In this document: positions 25,086 through 34,216 of the stretch, piece by piece
How positions within the stretch are numbered: position 1 is the first letter of the stretch
Layout of the letters: each line of letters begins with the position of its first letter
Assembly: GCF_001612665.1 (NCBI RefSeq)
Contig: NZ_BDAX01000010.1
Location: 62,001 to 126,000 of the forward strand
Length of the DNA stretch: 64,000 nt
Source of the DNA: Nocardia alba NBRC 108234
GTDB lineage: Bacteria > Actinomycetota > Actinomycetes > Mycobacteriales > Mycobacteriaceae
Reading direction: 5' to 3'
The notes under the pieces: model-generated
Seen by the model: the letters and a program-made list of their open reading frames with translations, nothing else
Told to the model about the DNA's origin: nothing
Databases searched by the model: none
Made by a program: the position numbers and the translations under genes

Positions 25086-26084
25086 CTACGCACTCGCCTC
25101 GGATTCGAATCTGCGCCGGTAGTCCGAGGGCGGCACCCCGAGGCGCGCGACGAATGCCCGGCGTAGTGCCTCGGCGCTGGCGAATCCCGCGCCGGAGGCC
25201 GCCCGGCTCACCGAACTGCCGGCTTCGAGCTCGGCCCGGGCGAGGTCGAAGCGCACGTTCGCCGCGTACTCGGCCGGGCCGAGCCCGGTCTCCTCGGTGA
25301 ACAGACGGGTGAGGTGACGCACGCTCACATTGACGTGTCGCGCGAGGTCCCCCACGCTGTGCCGCGCGGCGGGATCACTGGCGATCAAGTCGGTGATCAC
25401 CCGCACCGGACCGGGCGGCAGGGCGACGGCGCGCAACGGCGTCGAGAACTGGGTCTGCCCGCCGGAACGCTGCAGATAGACCAGCAGGCCCTGAGCGACC
25501 TGGCGAGCGATATCGCCGCCCAGATCGTCGGCCACCAAGGCCAGCGCGAGGTCGATGCCCGCCGCGACTCCGGCCGAGGTCGCGATGTCGTTGTCCCGCA
25601 CGAAGATCCGGTCCGCCTGCACGTCTACCCGGGGATACCGGCGGGCGAGTTCGGCGGTGAACTTCCAGTGTGTCGTCGCGCTCCGGCCGTCCAGCATTCC
25701 CAGTTCGGCCAGCACGAAGGCGCCACTGCAAATGGAAACGACCCGGCGGCTGCGCGCGGCGAGGAGGCGGGCGGCCTCGACCAGATCGGGACGCACGAAC
25801 ACCGAGGGACGCACGTCGCTGCCCGGCACCACGAGCGTGTCGAGCAGTGGCGAATCCGCCGCCGAGGTCATCACAGCAACTCCCTGGCCCACCGAACTGT
25901 GCACGGGTGCGCCGGTGGGTGAGATCAGCACGATCTCGTAGGCGTCGGCGAACTGATTCGCCTCGACGAAGACCTCCGCCGGACCGACGTAGTCGAGCGC
26001 TTTCACCCCGTCGAACAGGAGAAACCCGATACGCCGTGTACCACTGGACGCGCTGTGGCGTAGGCGATTGCGGGGTGTTGACAT
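25086..26084 (-). CDS. GlxA family regulator (DJ-1/PfpI domain plus AraC HTH)
   Basis: A 332-residue regulator from ATG 26084 ([10 protein letters not shown]). Residues about 15-185 form a DJ-1/PfpI domain ([21 protein letters not shown], the nucleophile-elbow-like [15 protein letters not shown] with Cys, then ATTHWKF). Residues about 225-330 are an AraC helix-turn-helix pair ([55 protein letters not shown]). GlxA-type proteins activate catabolic or stress genes in response to small metabolites. The divergent alpha/beta hydrolase (26209) is the most likely target. Confidence 0.88.
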   Translation of the reverse strand: MSTPRNRLRHSASSGTRRIGFLLFDGVKALDYVGPAEVFVEANQFADAYEIVLISPTGAPVHSSVGQGVAVMTSAADSPLLDTLVVPGSDVRPSVFVRPDLVEAARLLAARSRRVVSICSGAFVLAELGMLDGRSATTHWKFTAELARRYPRVDVQADRIFVRDNDIATSAGVAAGIDLALALVADDLGGDIARQVAQGLLVYLQRSGGQTQFSTPLRAVALPPGPVRVITDLIASDPAARHSVGDLARHVNVSVRHLTRLFTEETGLGPAEYAANVRFDLARAELEAGSSVSRAASGAGFASAEALRRAFVARLGVPPSDYRRRFESEASA

Positions 26085-26208
26085 GGCGTTCAATCTAATA
26101 TGTGGCCTAAAGGGCTGGATCTTCGGCCGTTCCGGTGGGCGACAGCGCACCGGAGCTCGACAACTATGGGCAACCTACTCATCCGCTTTCCGACGGGAGC
26201 ACAGCGCA

Positions 26209-27030
26209 ATGCCCTACTTCACCACCTCCGACGGCACCGAGATCTACTTCTCCGATTGGGGCACCGGACAACCTGTCGTCTTCAGCCATGGCTGGCCGCT
26301 GAGCTCGGACGCGTGGGCGCTGGAGCGCAAGACCTTCGCCGACGCGGGCTACCGCGTCATCGCCCACGACCGCCGCGGTCACGGCCGCTCCTCGCAGCCG
26401 TGGCAGGGCAACGACATGGACACCTACGCGCGCGATCTCGCCGAGCTGATCGAGTCGCTCGACCTGCGCGACGTCATCGTGATCGGGCACTCCACCGGCG
26501 GCGGTGAGGTGGTGCGCTACGCCGCCCAGCACGGTGGGGACCGGGTCGCCAAGGTCGTCACCATCGGCGCGGTACCGCCGATCATGGTCGCCACCGAGGC
26601 CTACCCCGACGGACTTCCGATCGAGGTGTTCGACAACATCCGCGCCGGCGTGCTCAATGACCGCTCCGCCTTCTATCAGGACCTCGCCCCCTCGTTCTTC
26701 GGCTTCAACCGCGACGGCGCCGTGGTCTCCAAGGGCGCGCAGGACGACTTCTGGCGCCAGGGCATGCTCGCGGGCATCCAGGCCGCCTACGAGTGCGTCG
26801 CCGCGTTCTCCGCGACCGACTTCACCGAGGATCTGAAGGCCCTGCGGGTGCCGGTCTTCATCGCACACGGCGACGACGACCAGATCGTGCCGATCGCGAA
26901 CGCGGCGCTGAAGTCGATCGAGCTGGTCCAGAACGGAACGCTCAAGGTGTACCCGGGTGCACCGCACGGCATCTTCGGCGCCTACCAGCAGGAGCTCATC
27001 GAGGACGTCCTGGCATTCATCCGGAGTTGA
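26209..27030 (+). CDS. Alpha/beta hydrolase (non-heme chloroperoxidase-like)
   Basis: A 273-residue cytoplasmic hydrolase from ATG 26209 ([18 protein letters not shown]) with GGGAG about 9 bases upstream. It has the oxyanion motif [15 protein letters not shown], the nucleophile elbow [12 protein letters not shown], an Asp in HGDDDQIVP and the catalytic His in [10 protein letters not shown]. This is the pattern of cofactor-free haloperoxidase/perhydrolase esterases. Halogenation in vitro is a side activity of this family, so the physiological substrate is open. It is divergent from a GlxA-type regulator. Confidence 0.88.
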   Translation: MPYFTTSDGTEIYFSDWGTGQPVVFSHGWPLSSDAWALERKTFADAGYRVIAHDRRGHGRSSQPWQGNDMDTYARDLAELIESLDLRDVIVIGHSTGGGEVVRYAAQHGGDRVAKVVTIGAVPPIMVATEAYPDGLPIEVFDNIRAGVLNDRSAFYQDLAPSFFGFNRDGAVVSKGAQDDFWRQGMLAGIQAAYECVAAFSATDFTEDLKALRVPVFIAHGDDDQIVPIANAALKSIELVQNGTLKVYPGAPHGIFGAYQQELIEDVLAFIRS

Positions 27031-27084
27031 GGTATTCCGGCGCGGCGCCCTGCTCGGGTGCCGCGCCGGCGCCTCAGGTGGGAG

Positions 27085-27744
27085 CTACTCGCTCAACCGG
27101 GCGAGTAGCTCGGCGGCCGCTGCTCGCACCGCACCCATCCCGCCCTGGTAGCCGACGATGCGCAGCACCGCGTCGGGGATGACGCGCTCGGTGTCCACGC
27201 CCGCCGCACCCTCGTCGTACCGAATCGCGATCACCGTCTCGACCAGCCGGAACGGCAGAATCCGCGCGTCCTCGCCGGCACCGGCGGCGGCTGCCGATTC
27301 GACGGTGAGTCGTTCGTAGTGCGCGCGCAGTTCGTCACGTCGGCGCCGAAACGCCACGAAGCGTTCCGTGCGCAACTCCGGCAGCAGGTACAGCGCGCCC
27401 AGATTCCATCGCGCCGTCCGCAATTGGCGCACGTCGAACAGTGCCAGCGCGTACAGCTGCGTCGCCGCGTCCTCCGGTTCGCCCATCATCCGCTGCGCCA
27501 GTTCGACCGGTCCCGCCACTGTTTCGGCCAGCAGTGCGTCGAGGATGTCGTCCTTGGCCGCGAAGTGGTGATACAGCGATGCCTGCCGGATGCCGACCGC
27601 GTCGGCGACCGCCCGGGTCGAGGTGTTGGCGTAGCCCTTGGTGGTGAACAGCTCCGCCGCCGCGTCGAGGATCTCCGCGCGCGGTGTAGTTCCCTGTCTG
27701 CGCCGCTGTTCCAGCCGGGGACGCCCGGGACCGAGATTCGCCAC
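27085..27744 (-). CDS. TetR family regulator of the adjacent permease operon
   Basis: A 219-residue TetR protein read from GTG 27744 (VANLGPGRPRLEQRRRQ); the frame stays open to 27807 without family similarity. HTH: AEILDAAAELFTTKGYANTSTRAVADAVGIRQASLYHHFAAKDDILDALL (about residues 21-70). It is divergent from the permease/DUF1989/carboxyltransferase operon, with a 20-bp perfect palindrome between them, so it likely controls that operon. Confidence 0.85.
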   Translation of the reverse strand: MANLGPGRPRLEQRRRQGTTPRAEILDAAAELFTTKGYANTSTRAVADAVGIRQASLYHHFAAKDDILDALLAETVAGPVELAQRMMGEPEDAATQLYALALFDVRQLRTARWNLGALYLLPELRTERFVAFRRRRDELRAHYERLTVESAAAAGAGEDARILPFRLVETVIAIRYDEGAAGVDTERVIPDAVLRIVGYQGGMGAVRAAAAELLARLSE

Positions 27745-27819
27745 ACCGCAGATTCTGTCATCGGGCCACGACCTGCGCCGCGGCGGGCAGCTCACCGACG
27801 TGATCACCCGACGGTCGAA

Positions 27820-27839
27820 TTTCTGTCATTTGACAGAAA
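27820..27839. promoter_or_regulatory. Perfect 20-bp palindrome, likely TetR operator
   Basis: TTTCTGTCA-TT-TGACAGAAA with 9-bp arms at 27820-27839, between the TetR gene and the permease. A related half site (ATTCTGTCA) lies near 27750 next to the TetR start. Confidence 0.75.
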
Positions 27840-27917
27840 CTCAGGCAACGCAGAAGTTACCGCGCGGTGCCCAGTCGATACACGCACGACACCGTTCGAG
27901 CGATCGCGCGCGCAAAA

Positions 27918-27931
27918 CTATCGACTGATAG
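27918..27931. promoter_or_regulatory. Small inverted repeat before permease start
   Basis: CTATC-GACT-GATAG at 27918-27931, 30 bases before the permease ATG. It may be part of the promoter or a second regulatory site. It does not resemble a guanidine riboswitch. Confidence 0.3.
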
Positions 27932-27961
27932 ATATTGGCCGCACCGCTGAAGGACACCGAC

Positions 27962-29500
27962 ATGGCCACGACATTCGAATCCCCCGCCGCCCCACCTGAA
28001 CTCGGTCGCGACAGCGCCGATCTGGCAGCTTTCGGCTATCAGCCGGTCCTGCACCGCAAACTGGGGCGTTACGCGTCCTTCGCGGCAGGTTTCTCGTTCG
28101 TCTCCATCCTCACCACGATCTTCCAGTTCTTCGGCTTCGGCTATTCGTTCGGCGGCGCCGCCTTCTTCTGGACCTGGCCACTGGTTTTCGCGGGCCAGTT
28201 CCTGGTCGCGCTGAACTTCGCCGAGCTCGCCGCCAGATACCCGATCTCCGGCTGTATCTATCAGTGGTCGCGCCGCCTGGCCGGCGGGCTGATCGGCTGG
28301 TTCGCCGGTTGGATGATGGTGATCGCGCAGGTCGTGACCGCCGCCGCGGCCGCCATCGCGCTCCAGGTGGTGCTGCCCTCGATCTGGAGTGGGTTCCAGC
28401 TCATCGGCACCGACACCGCCCTCACCTCCCACGACGGCGCGATGAACGCGGTGCTGCTCGGCAGCGTGTTGCTCGTCGTCACCACCACCGTGAACGTGAT
28501 CGGCATCGATCTGATGTCGAAGATCAATTCGATCGGCGTCACCGTCGAGATCGTCGGCGTGCTGGCGATCATCGCCCTGTTCTTCGCCAATACCGAGCGC
28601 GGCCCCGACGTGGTGTTCCAGACCGACCAGGCTTCCCCCGGCCCCTACTGGGCGGCGTTCCTGGTCTCGGGCCTGATGGCCGCCTACGTGATGGTCGGCT
28701 TCGATTCCGCCGGTGAGCTTTCCGAGGAGACCAAGAATCCGCGCAAGGTCGCGCCCCGCACCATCCTGCTCGCGCTGGCGGCATCGGCACTGGGCGGCGG
28801 CCTCATGCTGCTCGGCGCGCTGATGGCGGCACCGAGCCTGTCCGACGGCGAATTGTCCACCGGCGGACTGGCTTACGTCATCACCGCCAAGCTGAACAGT
28901 CCCGCCGGCTCGGTGCTGCTCGGCTGTGTCGCGGTCGCGGTGATCGTGTGCACCCTCGCCATCCAGACCGCGGGCTCACGCCTGATGTTCTCGATGGCCC
29001 GCGACGGCAAACTGCCCTTCGCCAAGGCCCTGTCCACCGTGCACCCCCGCTTCGGCACCCCCGTGTGGCCCGCCGTCGTGATCGGCGCCCTCGGCATCGG
29101 CCTGCTGGTCCTCAACCTCGGCAACCCCGCCATCTTCGCCACCCTGGCCAGCGTCTGCATCGTCAGCCTGTACCTGGCCTACCTGCTGGTCACCGTGCCC
29201 CTGCTGCTGCGCCGCATCCAGGGCCTGCCCGCCCCTGAGGACAAGACCCTGTTCCATCTCGGCCGCGCCGGCATCCCGATCAACGCCGTAGCCGTCATCT
29301 GGGGCATCGCCATGGTCATCAACCTCGCCTGGCCCCGCCCCGAGGTCTACACCCCCGCAGGCGGCAGCTGGTGGCAACTCTGGGCAGGCCCCCTCTCGGT
29401 AGCGGTGATCCTCACCACCGGCGCCATCGTCTACCGCACGGTAGTAGCACCGCCTAAACCAGCAACCCCCACCACCGAACCAGCCCCCGCCACGCCCTGA
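27962..29500 (+). CDS. APC superfamily amino acid/amine permease (urea carboxylase-associated type)
   Basis: A 512-residue polytopic permease from ATG 27962 (MATTFESPAAPPELG), with 12 apparent helices. APC hallmarks: the first helix (FAAGFSFVSILTTIFQFFGFGYSFGG), the consensus loop ARYPISGCIYQWSRRL, and the middle segment GFDSAGELSEETKNPRKVAPRTI. Members beside urea/guanidine carboxylase genes carry nitrogen-rich small substrates; that is inferred for this one. It heads an operon with two DUF1989 genes and a carboxyltransferase-like gene, controlled by a divergent TetR. Its 3' end is Pro/Thr-rich. Confidence 0.88.
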   Translation: MATTFESPAAPPELGRDSADLAAFGYQPVLHRKLGRYASFAAGFSFVSILTTIFQFFGFGYSFGGAAFFWTWPLVFAGQFLVALNFAELAARYPISGCIYQWSRRLAGGLIGWFAGWMMVIAQVVTAAAAAIALQVVLPSIWSGFQLIGTDTALTSHDGAMNAVLLGSVLLVVTTTVNVIGIDLMSKINSIGVTVEIVGVLAIIALFFANTERGPDVVFQTDQASPGPYWAAFLVSGLMAAYVMVGFDSAGELSEETKNPRKVAPRTILLALAASALGGGLMLLGALMAAPSLSDGELSTGGLAYVITAKLNSPAGSVLLGCVAVAVIVCTLAIQTAGSRLMFSMARDGKLPFAKALSTVHPRFGTPVWPAVVIGALGIGLLVLNLGNPAIFATLASVCIVSLYLAYLLVTVPLLLRRIQGLPAPEDKTLFHLGRAGIPINAVAVIWGIAMVINLAWPRPEVYTPAGGSWWQLWAGPLSVAVILTTGAIVYRTVVAPPKPATPTTEPAPATP

Positions 29501-29562
29501 TCCGAGCGGATCCGCACACCAGCCCCCGTGAACTCCAGCGCCCCCGACACAGGAGGTCAACG

Positions 29563-30312
29563 ATGACAACCACCAACTCCACCACCGCCGCCCGAGCCCA
29601 CGCCCGCGCCCAAGCCACAGCGGCAACCACAACCACCCCCGTACCACCCCCCGGCGTAGATCCCACCGAACTCTCAGTAGCACAACGCATCCCATCAGGT
29701 GGATACGCGAACATCGCACTGGGCCGAGGCACCCGAGTACGCCTGAGCGACCCCTCCGGCACCACCTGCGCCCACGTGTTCCTGCTACGAACCGAATCCC
29801 CGTGGGAGCGACTGAATGTCGCCGACACCGTGAAAGTCCCCTGGCAGGCCTACCTCGGTCAAGGCCACCCCCTGCTCTCCGACCAGGGCCGCGTCCTCGC
29901 CACCGTCCTCGCCGACTCCGACGGCCACCACGACACCCTGTGCGGCCCCACCCCCGAGGGCCGCCACCAACTCCACCTGGCAGGTGCCAAACAGGGCCTC
30001 GAACCCCGCGATATCGGCCCTTCGATCGCCCTGTTCCGCGGAGCGCGGGTCGCGGCGGACGGCGCGATCGAGTCCACCGGCAACGGTCCGGCCGGCGCCA
30101 CCCTCGACCTGATCGTTCATCTCCCGTCGACCCTGCTGATCGCCAACGCCCCGCATCCCCTCGACGACCGTCCCACCGGCGACCTCGACCTCCTCGCGTG
30201 GTCGTCGCCCGCAGACCTCGACACCCGCAACGACGACCCCGAATACCGGCGGGCCGTCGAGAACACCGAAGCCGCCTGGACGGCCGCACTGAACACGGAG
30301 GTTCCGGCATGA
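29563..30312 (+). CDS. DUF1989 urea-carboxylase-associated protein (first subunit)
   Basis: A 249-residue protein with AGGAGG before ATG 29563. After a Thr/Ala-rich head of about 35 residues comes the family core IPSGGYANIALGRGTRVRL, FLLRTESPWERLNVADTVKVPWQAYLGQGHPLLSD, DSDGHHDTLCG and FRGARVAADG. DUF1989 pairs next to carboxylase genes were first called urea amidolyase-associated proteins and were later shown in other bacteria to be subunits of carboxyguanidine deiminase. That function is plausible here but not certain, because the carboxylase neighbour is incomplete. The stop overlaps the next start (ATGA). Confidence 0.87.
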   Translation: MTTTNSTTAARAHARAQATAATTTTPVPPPGVDPTELSVAQRIPSGGYANIALGRGTRVRLSDPSGTTCAHVFLLRTESPWERLNVADTVKVPWQAYLGQGHPLLSDQGRVLATVLADSDGHHDTLCGPTPEGRHQLHLAGAKQGLEPRDIGPSIALFRGARVAADGAIESTGNGPAGATLDLIVHLPSTLLIANAPHPLDDRPTGDLDLLAWSSPADLDTRNDDPEYRRAVENTEAAWTAALNTEVPA

Positions 30313-30923
30313 CCACCACCCGCACCGTCGTCCTCGACGAAACCGTCCCCGCCCGGGCGCCGTGGTCGGCCGTCGTCCGCGCCGGCGACCACCTCGACAT
30401 CATCGACCTGCACGGCAACCAGGCCGTCGATTGCCTGCTGTACTCCGCGGCCGACCACACCGATCGCTACAGCGCCCAGGCCACGATCGCCGCCCAGCGC
30501 AATATCTTCCTCACCACCGGCAGTGTCCTGCGCACCGAGGGCGGCACCCCGCTGATGACGGTCGTCGCCGACGAGGTCGGCAACCACGACACCATCGCGG
30601 GGGCCTGCTCTCAGGAATCGAACACGCTGCGCTACGGCCATCACACCCGTCACCAGCACGCCTGTGTGGAGAACTTCCTGACCGCCGCGCTCGAATGGGG
30701 CCTGGGCAAGCGCGATCTGGTGTCCAACATCAACTGGTTCATGAACGTCCCGGTCGAATCCGACGGCACCCTCGGCATCGTCGACGGCCTGTCGGCTCCC
30801 GGCAAGACGCTCACCCTGCGCGCCGAGATCGACACCCTGGTCCTGGTCTCCAATTGCCCCCAGATCAACAACCCCTGCAACGGTTTCGACCCCACCCCCG
30901 TCCGCATGGTGGTCATGCGATGA
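30309..30923 (+). CDS. DUF1989 urea-carboxylase-associated protein (second subunit)
   Basis: A 204-residue protein starting at ATG 30309 inside the previous stop codon. The core reads IIDLHGNQAVDCLLYSAADHTDRYSAQATIAAQRNIFLTTG, ADEVGNHDTIAGACSQESNTLRYGHHTRHQHACVENFL, then NINWFMNVPVESDG and LSAPGKTLTLRAEIDTLVLVSNCPQINNPCNG. The Cys/His-rich segments fit a metal-dependent hydrolase. It is the natural partner of the protein at 29563, as in carboxyguanidine deiminase (two DUF1989 subunits). It overlaps the following gene by four bases (ATGA). Confidence 0.88.
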   Translation: MTTTRTVVLDETVPARAPWSAVVRAGDHLDIIDLHGNQAVDCLLYSAADHTDRYSAQATIAAQRNIFLTTGSVLRTEGGTPLMTVVADEVGNHDTIAGACSQESNTLRYGHHTRHQHACVENFLTAALEWGLGKRDLVSNINWFMNVPVESDGTLGIVDGLSAPGKTLTLRAEIDTLVLVSNCPQINNPCNGFDPTPVRMVVMR

Positions 30924-33109
30924 GCCTCACCGACACCCGCTTCCATCCCGCAGCCGACCTGGTCCCGACAGACCGCCTCGCCCCGAACGATATCGCCGAC
31001 GCCACCGCGAACTCGGCTGTCGGCCCGGCCGAGTCGAACACCGCCGACCAGGCAGGCACTGCCCCCGGCAACGCGAACGATCCGACTTCGGTCACCGGTG
31101 TCACTCGACGACGCGTCGAAGTCATCCGTCCCGGAATGCAAACGACCGTGCAGGACTGGCCGGGCCGAATCGGCTACTGGCACATCGGAGTCCCGCCGTC
31201 GGGGCCGATGGACGACCTGTCGTTCCGGCTGGGCAATCGCGTGCTCGGCAACCCCGAGGGCGCGGCCGGGCTGGAATGCACGCTGGGCGGACCGGCGTTG
31301 CGGTTCGCCGAGCCGACGTGGGTGTGCGTCACCGGTGCGGTCGCCGACGTCCGGGTGGACGGCATCCCGGTGGAGCAGTGGCGGACCGTCGAGGTTCCGG
31401 CGGGTGGCGTGCTCGATATCGGCGCGATCCGCGGCCCCGGCATGCGGACCTACATCCTGATCTCGGGCGGCATCGACGTCGACGAATTCCTGGGCAGCGC
31501 GGCGACATTCACGCTCGGGAAGTTCGGCGGCGGAACCGGCGCCGCGTTGCGTGCCGGCCAATCGCACACGCTGGGCACACCGTCGACCCGCCTCGCCCCC
31601 GCCGTTCCGATGGCCGACCAGCCGGCCTTCGCGCACCGCTGGGAACTCGCTGTCACCGAGGGCCCGCACGGCGCACCGGAGTTCTTCACCCGCGCCGATT
31701 TCGACACCATTGTCGGCACCGACTACGAGGTCCACTTCAACTCCGACCGCACCGGCGTGCGACTCATCGGCCCGAAGCCCGAGTGGGCTCGCACCGACGG
31801 CGGCGAAGCCGGCCTGCATCCGTCGAATATCCACGACAACGCGTATACCGTCGGCGCCCTCGACTTCACCGGCGATACCCCGATCCTGCTCGGCCCGGAC
31901 GGTCCGAGCCTCGGCGGATTCGTCTGCCCGGTCACCGTGGTCGCCGCCGACCGCTGGAAACTCGGCCAGCTCACCCCGGGCGACAAGGTCCGCTTCGTCC
32001 CCATCCGTGCCGAACATGCCGCTCCCGCAGCCGAACTCGGCGCTCGTCGACGCGCCGGCTTCGGCACTGTCCTCTCAGCGGGTCGCGACGGCGACGACGG
32101 TGTCCTTCGACGCACCGAGGTCGACGACGAGACCCGCGTGACCTACCGCCGCCAAGGCGACGACGGCGTGCTCGTCGAATACGGCACGCTCACCCTCGAT
32201 CTCGGCCTGCGCGCTCGCGTCCACGCGCTGCACCAGCATCTCATCGCGATCGGGCTCCGCGGCGTCGTCGAGCTCACCCCGGGCATCCGCTCGCTCCAGA
32301 TCAGGGTCGACCCCGCTGTGCTGCCGGTCCCCGCTCTGCTCGACCTGCTCGCCGAAGCCGAAGCGCAGCTGCCGAATTCCGATCAACTGGTCGTCCCGAG
32401 CCGCACGGTCCATCTCCCGCTGTCCTGGGACGACCCGGCCACCAGGGAAGCGATCACCCGCTACATGCACGGGGTCCGCGCCGACGCCCCCTGGTGCCCG
32501 TGGAACATCGAGTTCATCCGCCGCATGAACGGCCTGCCCGCCGTCGAGGACGTCTACAACACCGTCTTCGACGCCGAATACCTGGTCCTCGGCCTCGGCG
32601 ACGTCTACCTGGGCGCGCCAGTGGCCACCCCCACCGATCCCCGCCACCGCCTCGTCACCACCAAGTACAACCCGGCGCGCACCTGGACCCCGGAGAACGC
32701 GGTCGGTATCGGCGGCGCCTACCTCTGCGTCTACGGCATGGAAGGTCCCGGCGGTTACCAATTCGTCGGCCGCACCACCCAGGTCTGGAACCACCGGGCC
32801 CGTCCCACCGGCACCGCCGGACCCGGCGTCGACCGTTTCGCCACCGACCCCGAAACCCCTTGGCTGCTGCGCTATTTCGACCGCATTCGCTGGCACCCGG
32901 TGGAGGCGGCGGAATTGCTCGACCTGCGCGCGGATTTCGCCGCGGGCAAGGTGGACATCACCACCGAGGAGGGCGAGTTCCGGCTCGCCGACTACCGCCG
33001 GTTCCTGGCGGACAACGACGACTCCATCGCCGATTTCCGCGCGGTCCAAGCCGAGGCTTTCGCGCAGGAGCGTCAATCATGGCGCACTGCCGGAGAACTC
33101 ACCGACTGA
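30920..33109 (+). CDS. Carboxyltransferase-only urea/guanidine carboxylase-like protein
   Basis: A 729-residue protein from ATG 30920, overlapping the upstream stop. Residues about 65-390 are the CT_A_B (AHS2/KipA) domain (VIRPGMQTTVQDWPGRIGYW, PPSGPMDDLSFRLGN, NIHDNAYTVGALDFTGDTPI). Residues about 405-640 are CT_C_D (AHS1/KipI) (VTYRRQGDDGVLVEYG, GIRSLQIRVDP, TPENAVGIGGAYLCVYGMEGPGGYQF). This order is that of urea carboxylase, but the ~450-residue biotin carboxylase half and the C-terminal biotin carrier domain are both missing; it ends at RAVQAEAFAQERQSW. The N-terminal ~60 residues are unstructured-looking. It may work with biotin subunits encoded elsewhere, or be an oxoprolinase-like protein. 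No allophanate hydrolase follows. Confidence 0.83.
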   Translation: MSLTDTRFHPAADLVPTDRLAPNDIADATANSAVGPAESNTADQAGTAPGNANDPTSVTGVTRRRVEVIRPGMQTTVQDWPGRIGYWHIGVPPSGPMDDLSFRLGNRVLGNPEGAAGLECTLGGPALRFAEPTWVCVTGAVADVRVDGIPVEQWRTVEVPAGGVLDIGAIRGPGMRTYILISGGIDVDEFLGSAATFTLGKFGGGTGAALRAGQSHTLGTPSTRLAPAVPMADQPAFAHRWELAVTEGPHGAPEFFTRADFDTIVGTDYEVHFNSDRTGVRLIGPKPEWARTDGGEAGLHPSNIHDNAYTVGALDFTGDTPILLGPDGPSLGGFVCPVTVVAADRWKLGQLTPGDKVRFVPIRAEHAAPAAELGARRRAGFGTVLSAGRDGDDGVLRRTEVDDETRVTYRRQGDDGVLVEYGTLTLDLGLRARVHALHQHLIAIGLRGVVELTPGIRSLQIRVDPAVLPVPALLDLLAEAEAQLPNSDQLVVPSRTVHLPLSWDDPATREAITRYMHGVRADAPWCPWNIEFIRRMNGLPAVEDVYNTVFDAEYLVLGLGDVYLGAPVATPTDPRHRLVTTKYNPARTWTPENAVGIGGAYLCVYGMEGPGGYQFVGRTTQVWNHRARPTGTAGPGVDRFATDPETPWLLRYFDRIRWHPVEAAELLDLRADFAAGKVDITTEEGEFRLADYRRFLADNDDSIADFRAVQAEAFAQERQSWRTAGELTD

Positions 33110-33124
33110 CAGCAGCCGAACCGC

Positions 33125-34120
33125 TCATGCGACGAGAACAGTCTTGCCCGATGCGTGGCCGCGCTCGAACGCCGCGATGGCCGATGCCGTGTCGGAGAGC
33201 GGGAACTGTCGCTCGATCACCGGTCGCAGGCTGCCCTCGACTGCCAACCCGGCCAGGTAGTCGAGGTCGGCGGCAGCGGGTCGCATGAGCAGAGCCTTCA
33301 GCGTCTGGCGCGCGAACAGGTCGGTGAGTGCCACCTGAGTCAGCCAGCGGACCGGGCCGAACCAGTTGTTACCTGGTGCGGCGGCAGAGGAGATGAAGAC
33401 GCCGTCCGCGGTCAGCACGCGGCGGATCTCCCGTAATTTGCGGTTGCCCGCCAGGTCGAAGATCACGTCGTAGGGCACCTCGGTCCGAGTGAAATCGTCA
33501 GCCGTGTAGTCGATGACCACGTCCGCGCCGATGTCGCGCACCATCGCGAGATGCCGGGTGCTGCACACGGCGCTCACGTGCGCGCCGAGCACTTTCGCGA
33601 GCTGGACAGCGAAACTGCCGACGCCGCCGGACGCGCCGTTGATCAATACCCGGTGTCCCGGCCCGACCTTGCCGATGTCGCGCAGGCCCTGCAAGGCCGT
33701 CATGCCCGAATCAGGGATCGCCGCGGCCTCCTCCATGCTCAGCGCAGCGGGCACCACGGCGAAAGCCCCCGCATCGGCGCGGACGTACTCCGCGAACGCG
33801 CCGTGGGAAACCTCGCCGAAGACCCGATCCCCGACCCTGAAATCGGTCACCGCGCCGCCGACGGCGACCACCTCGCCCGCCAGGTTCTGTCCGATCATCC
33901 GGTGCTTGGGCCTGCGCAATCCGAACCCGAGCCGCAGCAGATACGGCGTCCCGGTGAGCAGATGCAGATCACCACTGCACACCGACGCCGCGCGCACCCG
34001 GACCACCACATCCCGATCCCCCGGCGCCGGCCGCGGCACGACCTCGGCCCGCAACACCTCACCCCCGCCGTAGCGGGGCGCGATCCACGCGGTCATCGAC
34101 GTCGTATCCACCTCGGTCAT
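33125..34120 (-). CDS. NAD(P)-dependent zinc-independent alcohol dehydrogenase / quinone oxidoreductase
   Basis: A 331-residue medium-chain dehydrogenase from ATG 34120. Elements: the GroES-like N-terminal domain (VRVRAASVCSGDLHLLTG, GQNLAGEVVAVGGAVTDFRVGDRVFGEV), the nucleotide site GASGGVGSFAVQLAKVLGAHV and the C-terminal FERGHASGKTVLV. The classical catalytic zinc ligands are incomplete, pointing to the quinone-oxidoreductase-like branch. It is divergent from a TetR gene, with two palindromes between them that likely bind that regulator. It ends 15 bases from the convergent carboxyltransferase gene. Confidence 0.86.
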   Translation of the reverse strand: MTEVDTTSMTAWIAPRYGGGEVLRAEVVPRPAPGDRDVVVRVRAASVCSGDLHLLTGTPYLLRLGFGLRRPKHRMIGQNLAGEVVAVGGAVTDFRVGDRVFGEVSHGAFAEYVRADAGAFAVVPAALSMEEAAAIPDSGMTALQGLRDIGKVGPGHRVLINGASGGVGSFAVQLAKVLGAHVSAVCSTRHLAMVRDIGADVVIDYTADDFTRTEVPYDVIFDLAGNRKLREIRRVLTADGVFISSAAAPGNNWFGPVRWLTQVALTDLFARQTLKALLMRPAAADLDYLAGLAVEGSLRPVIERQFPLSDTASAIAAFERGHASGKTVLVA

Positions 34121-34141
34121 GAGAACTACCCCTCGCTTCGC

Positions 34142-34189
34142 ACTTACAGCGTAAGTCTTCTGATACAGAAGCTACGCTTACGCCGTAAG
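34142..34189. promoter_or_regulatory. Two palindromic TetR operators
   Basis: ACTTAC-AGC-GTAAGT (34142-34156) and CTTAC-GCC-GTAAG (34177-34189) share the half-site CTTAC/GTAAG; their centres are 34 bp apart. They lie between the oxidoreductase start (34120) and the TetR start (34217). Confidence 0.78.
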
Positions 34190-34216
34190 TAGGTCAAGGA
34201 ACAGTCAGGAGCTTCC

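Noticed and set aside
27745..27961. Guanidine (ykkC) riboswitch before the permease operon
   Set aside because: The operon type made it worth looking for, but none of the conserved riboswitch elements were seen; the region instead holds clean palindromes suited to the adjacent TetR.
30362..30919. N-terminal extension of the carboxyltransferase protein as a hidden biotin carboxylase
   Set aside because: The extension is Arg/His/Pro-rich out-of-frame sequence over the second DUF1989 gene with no ATP-grasp motifs.
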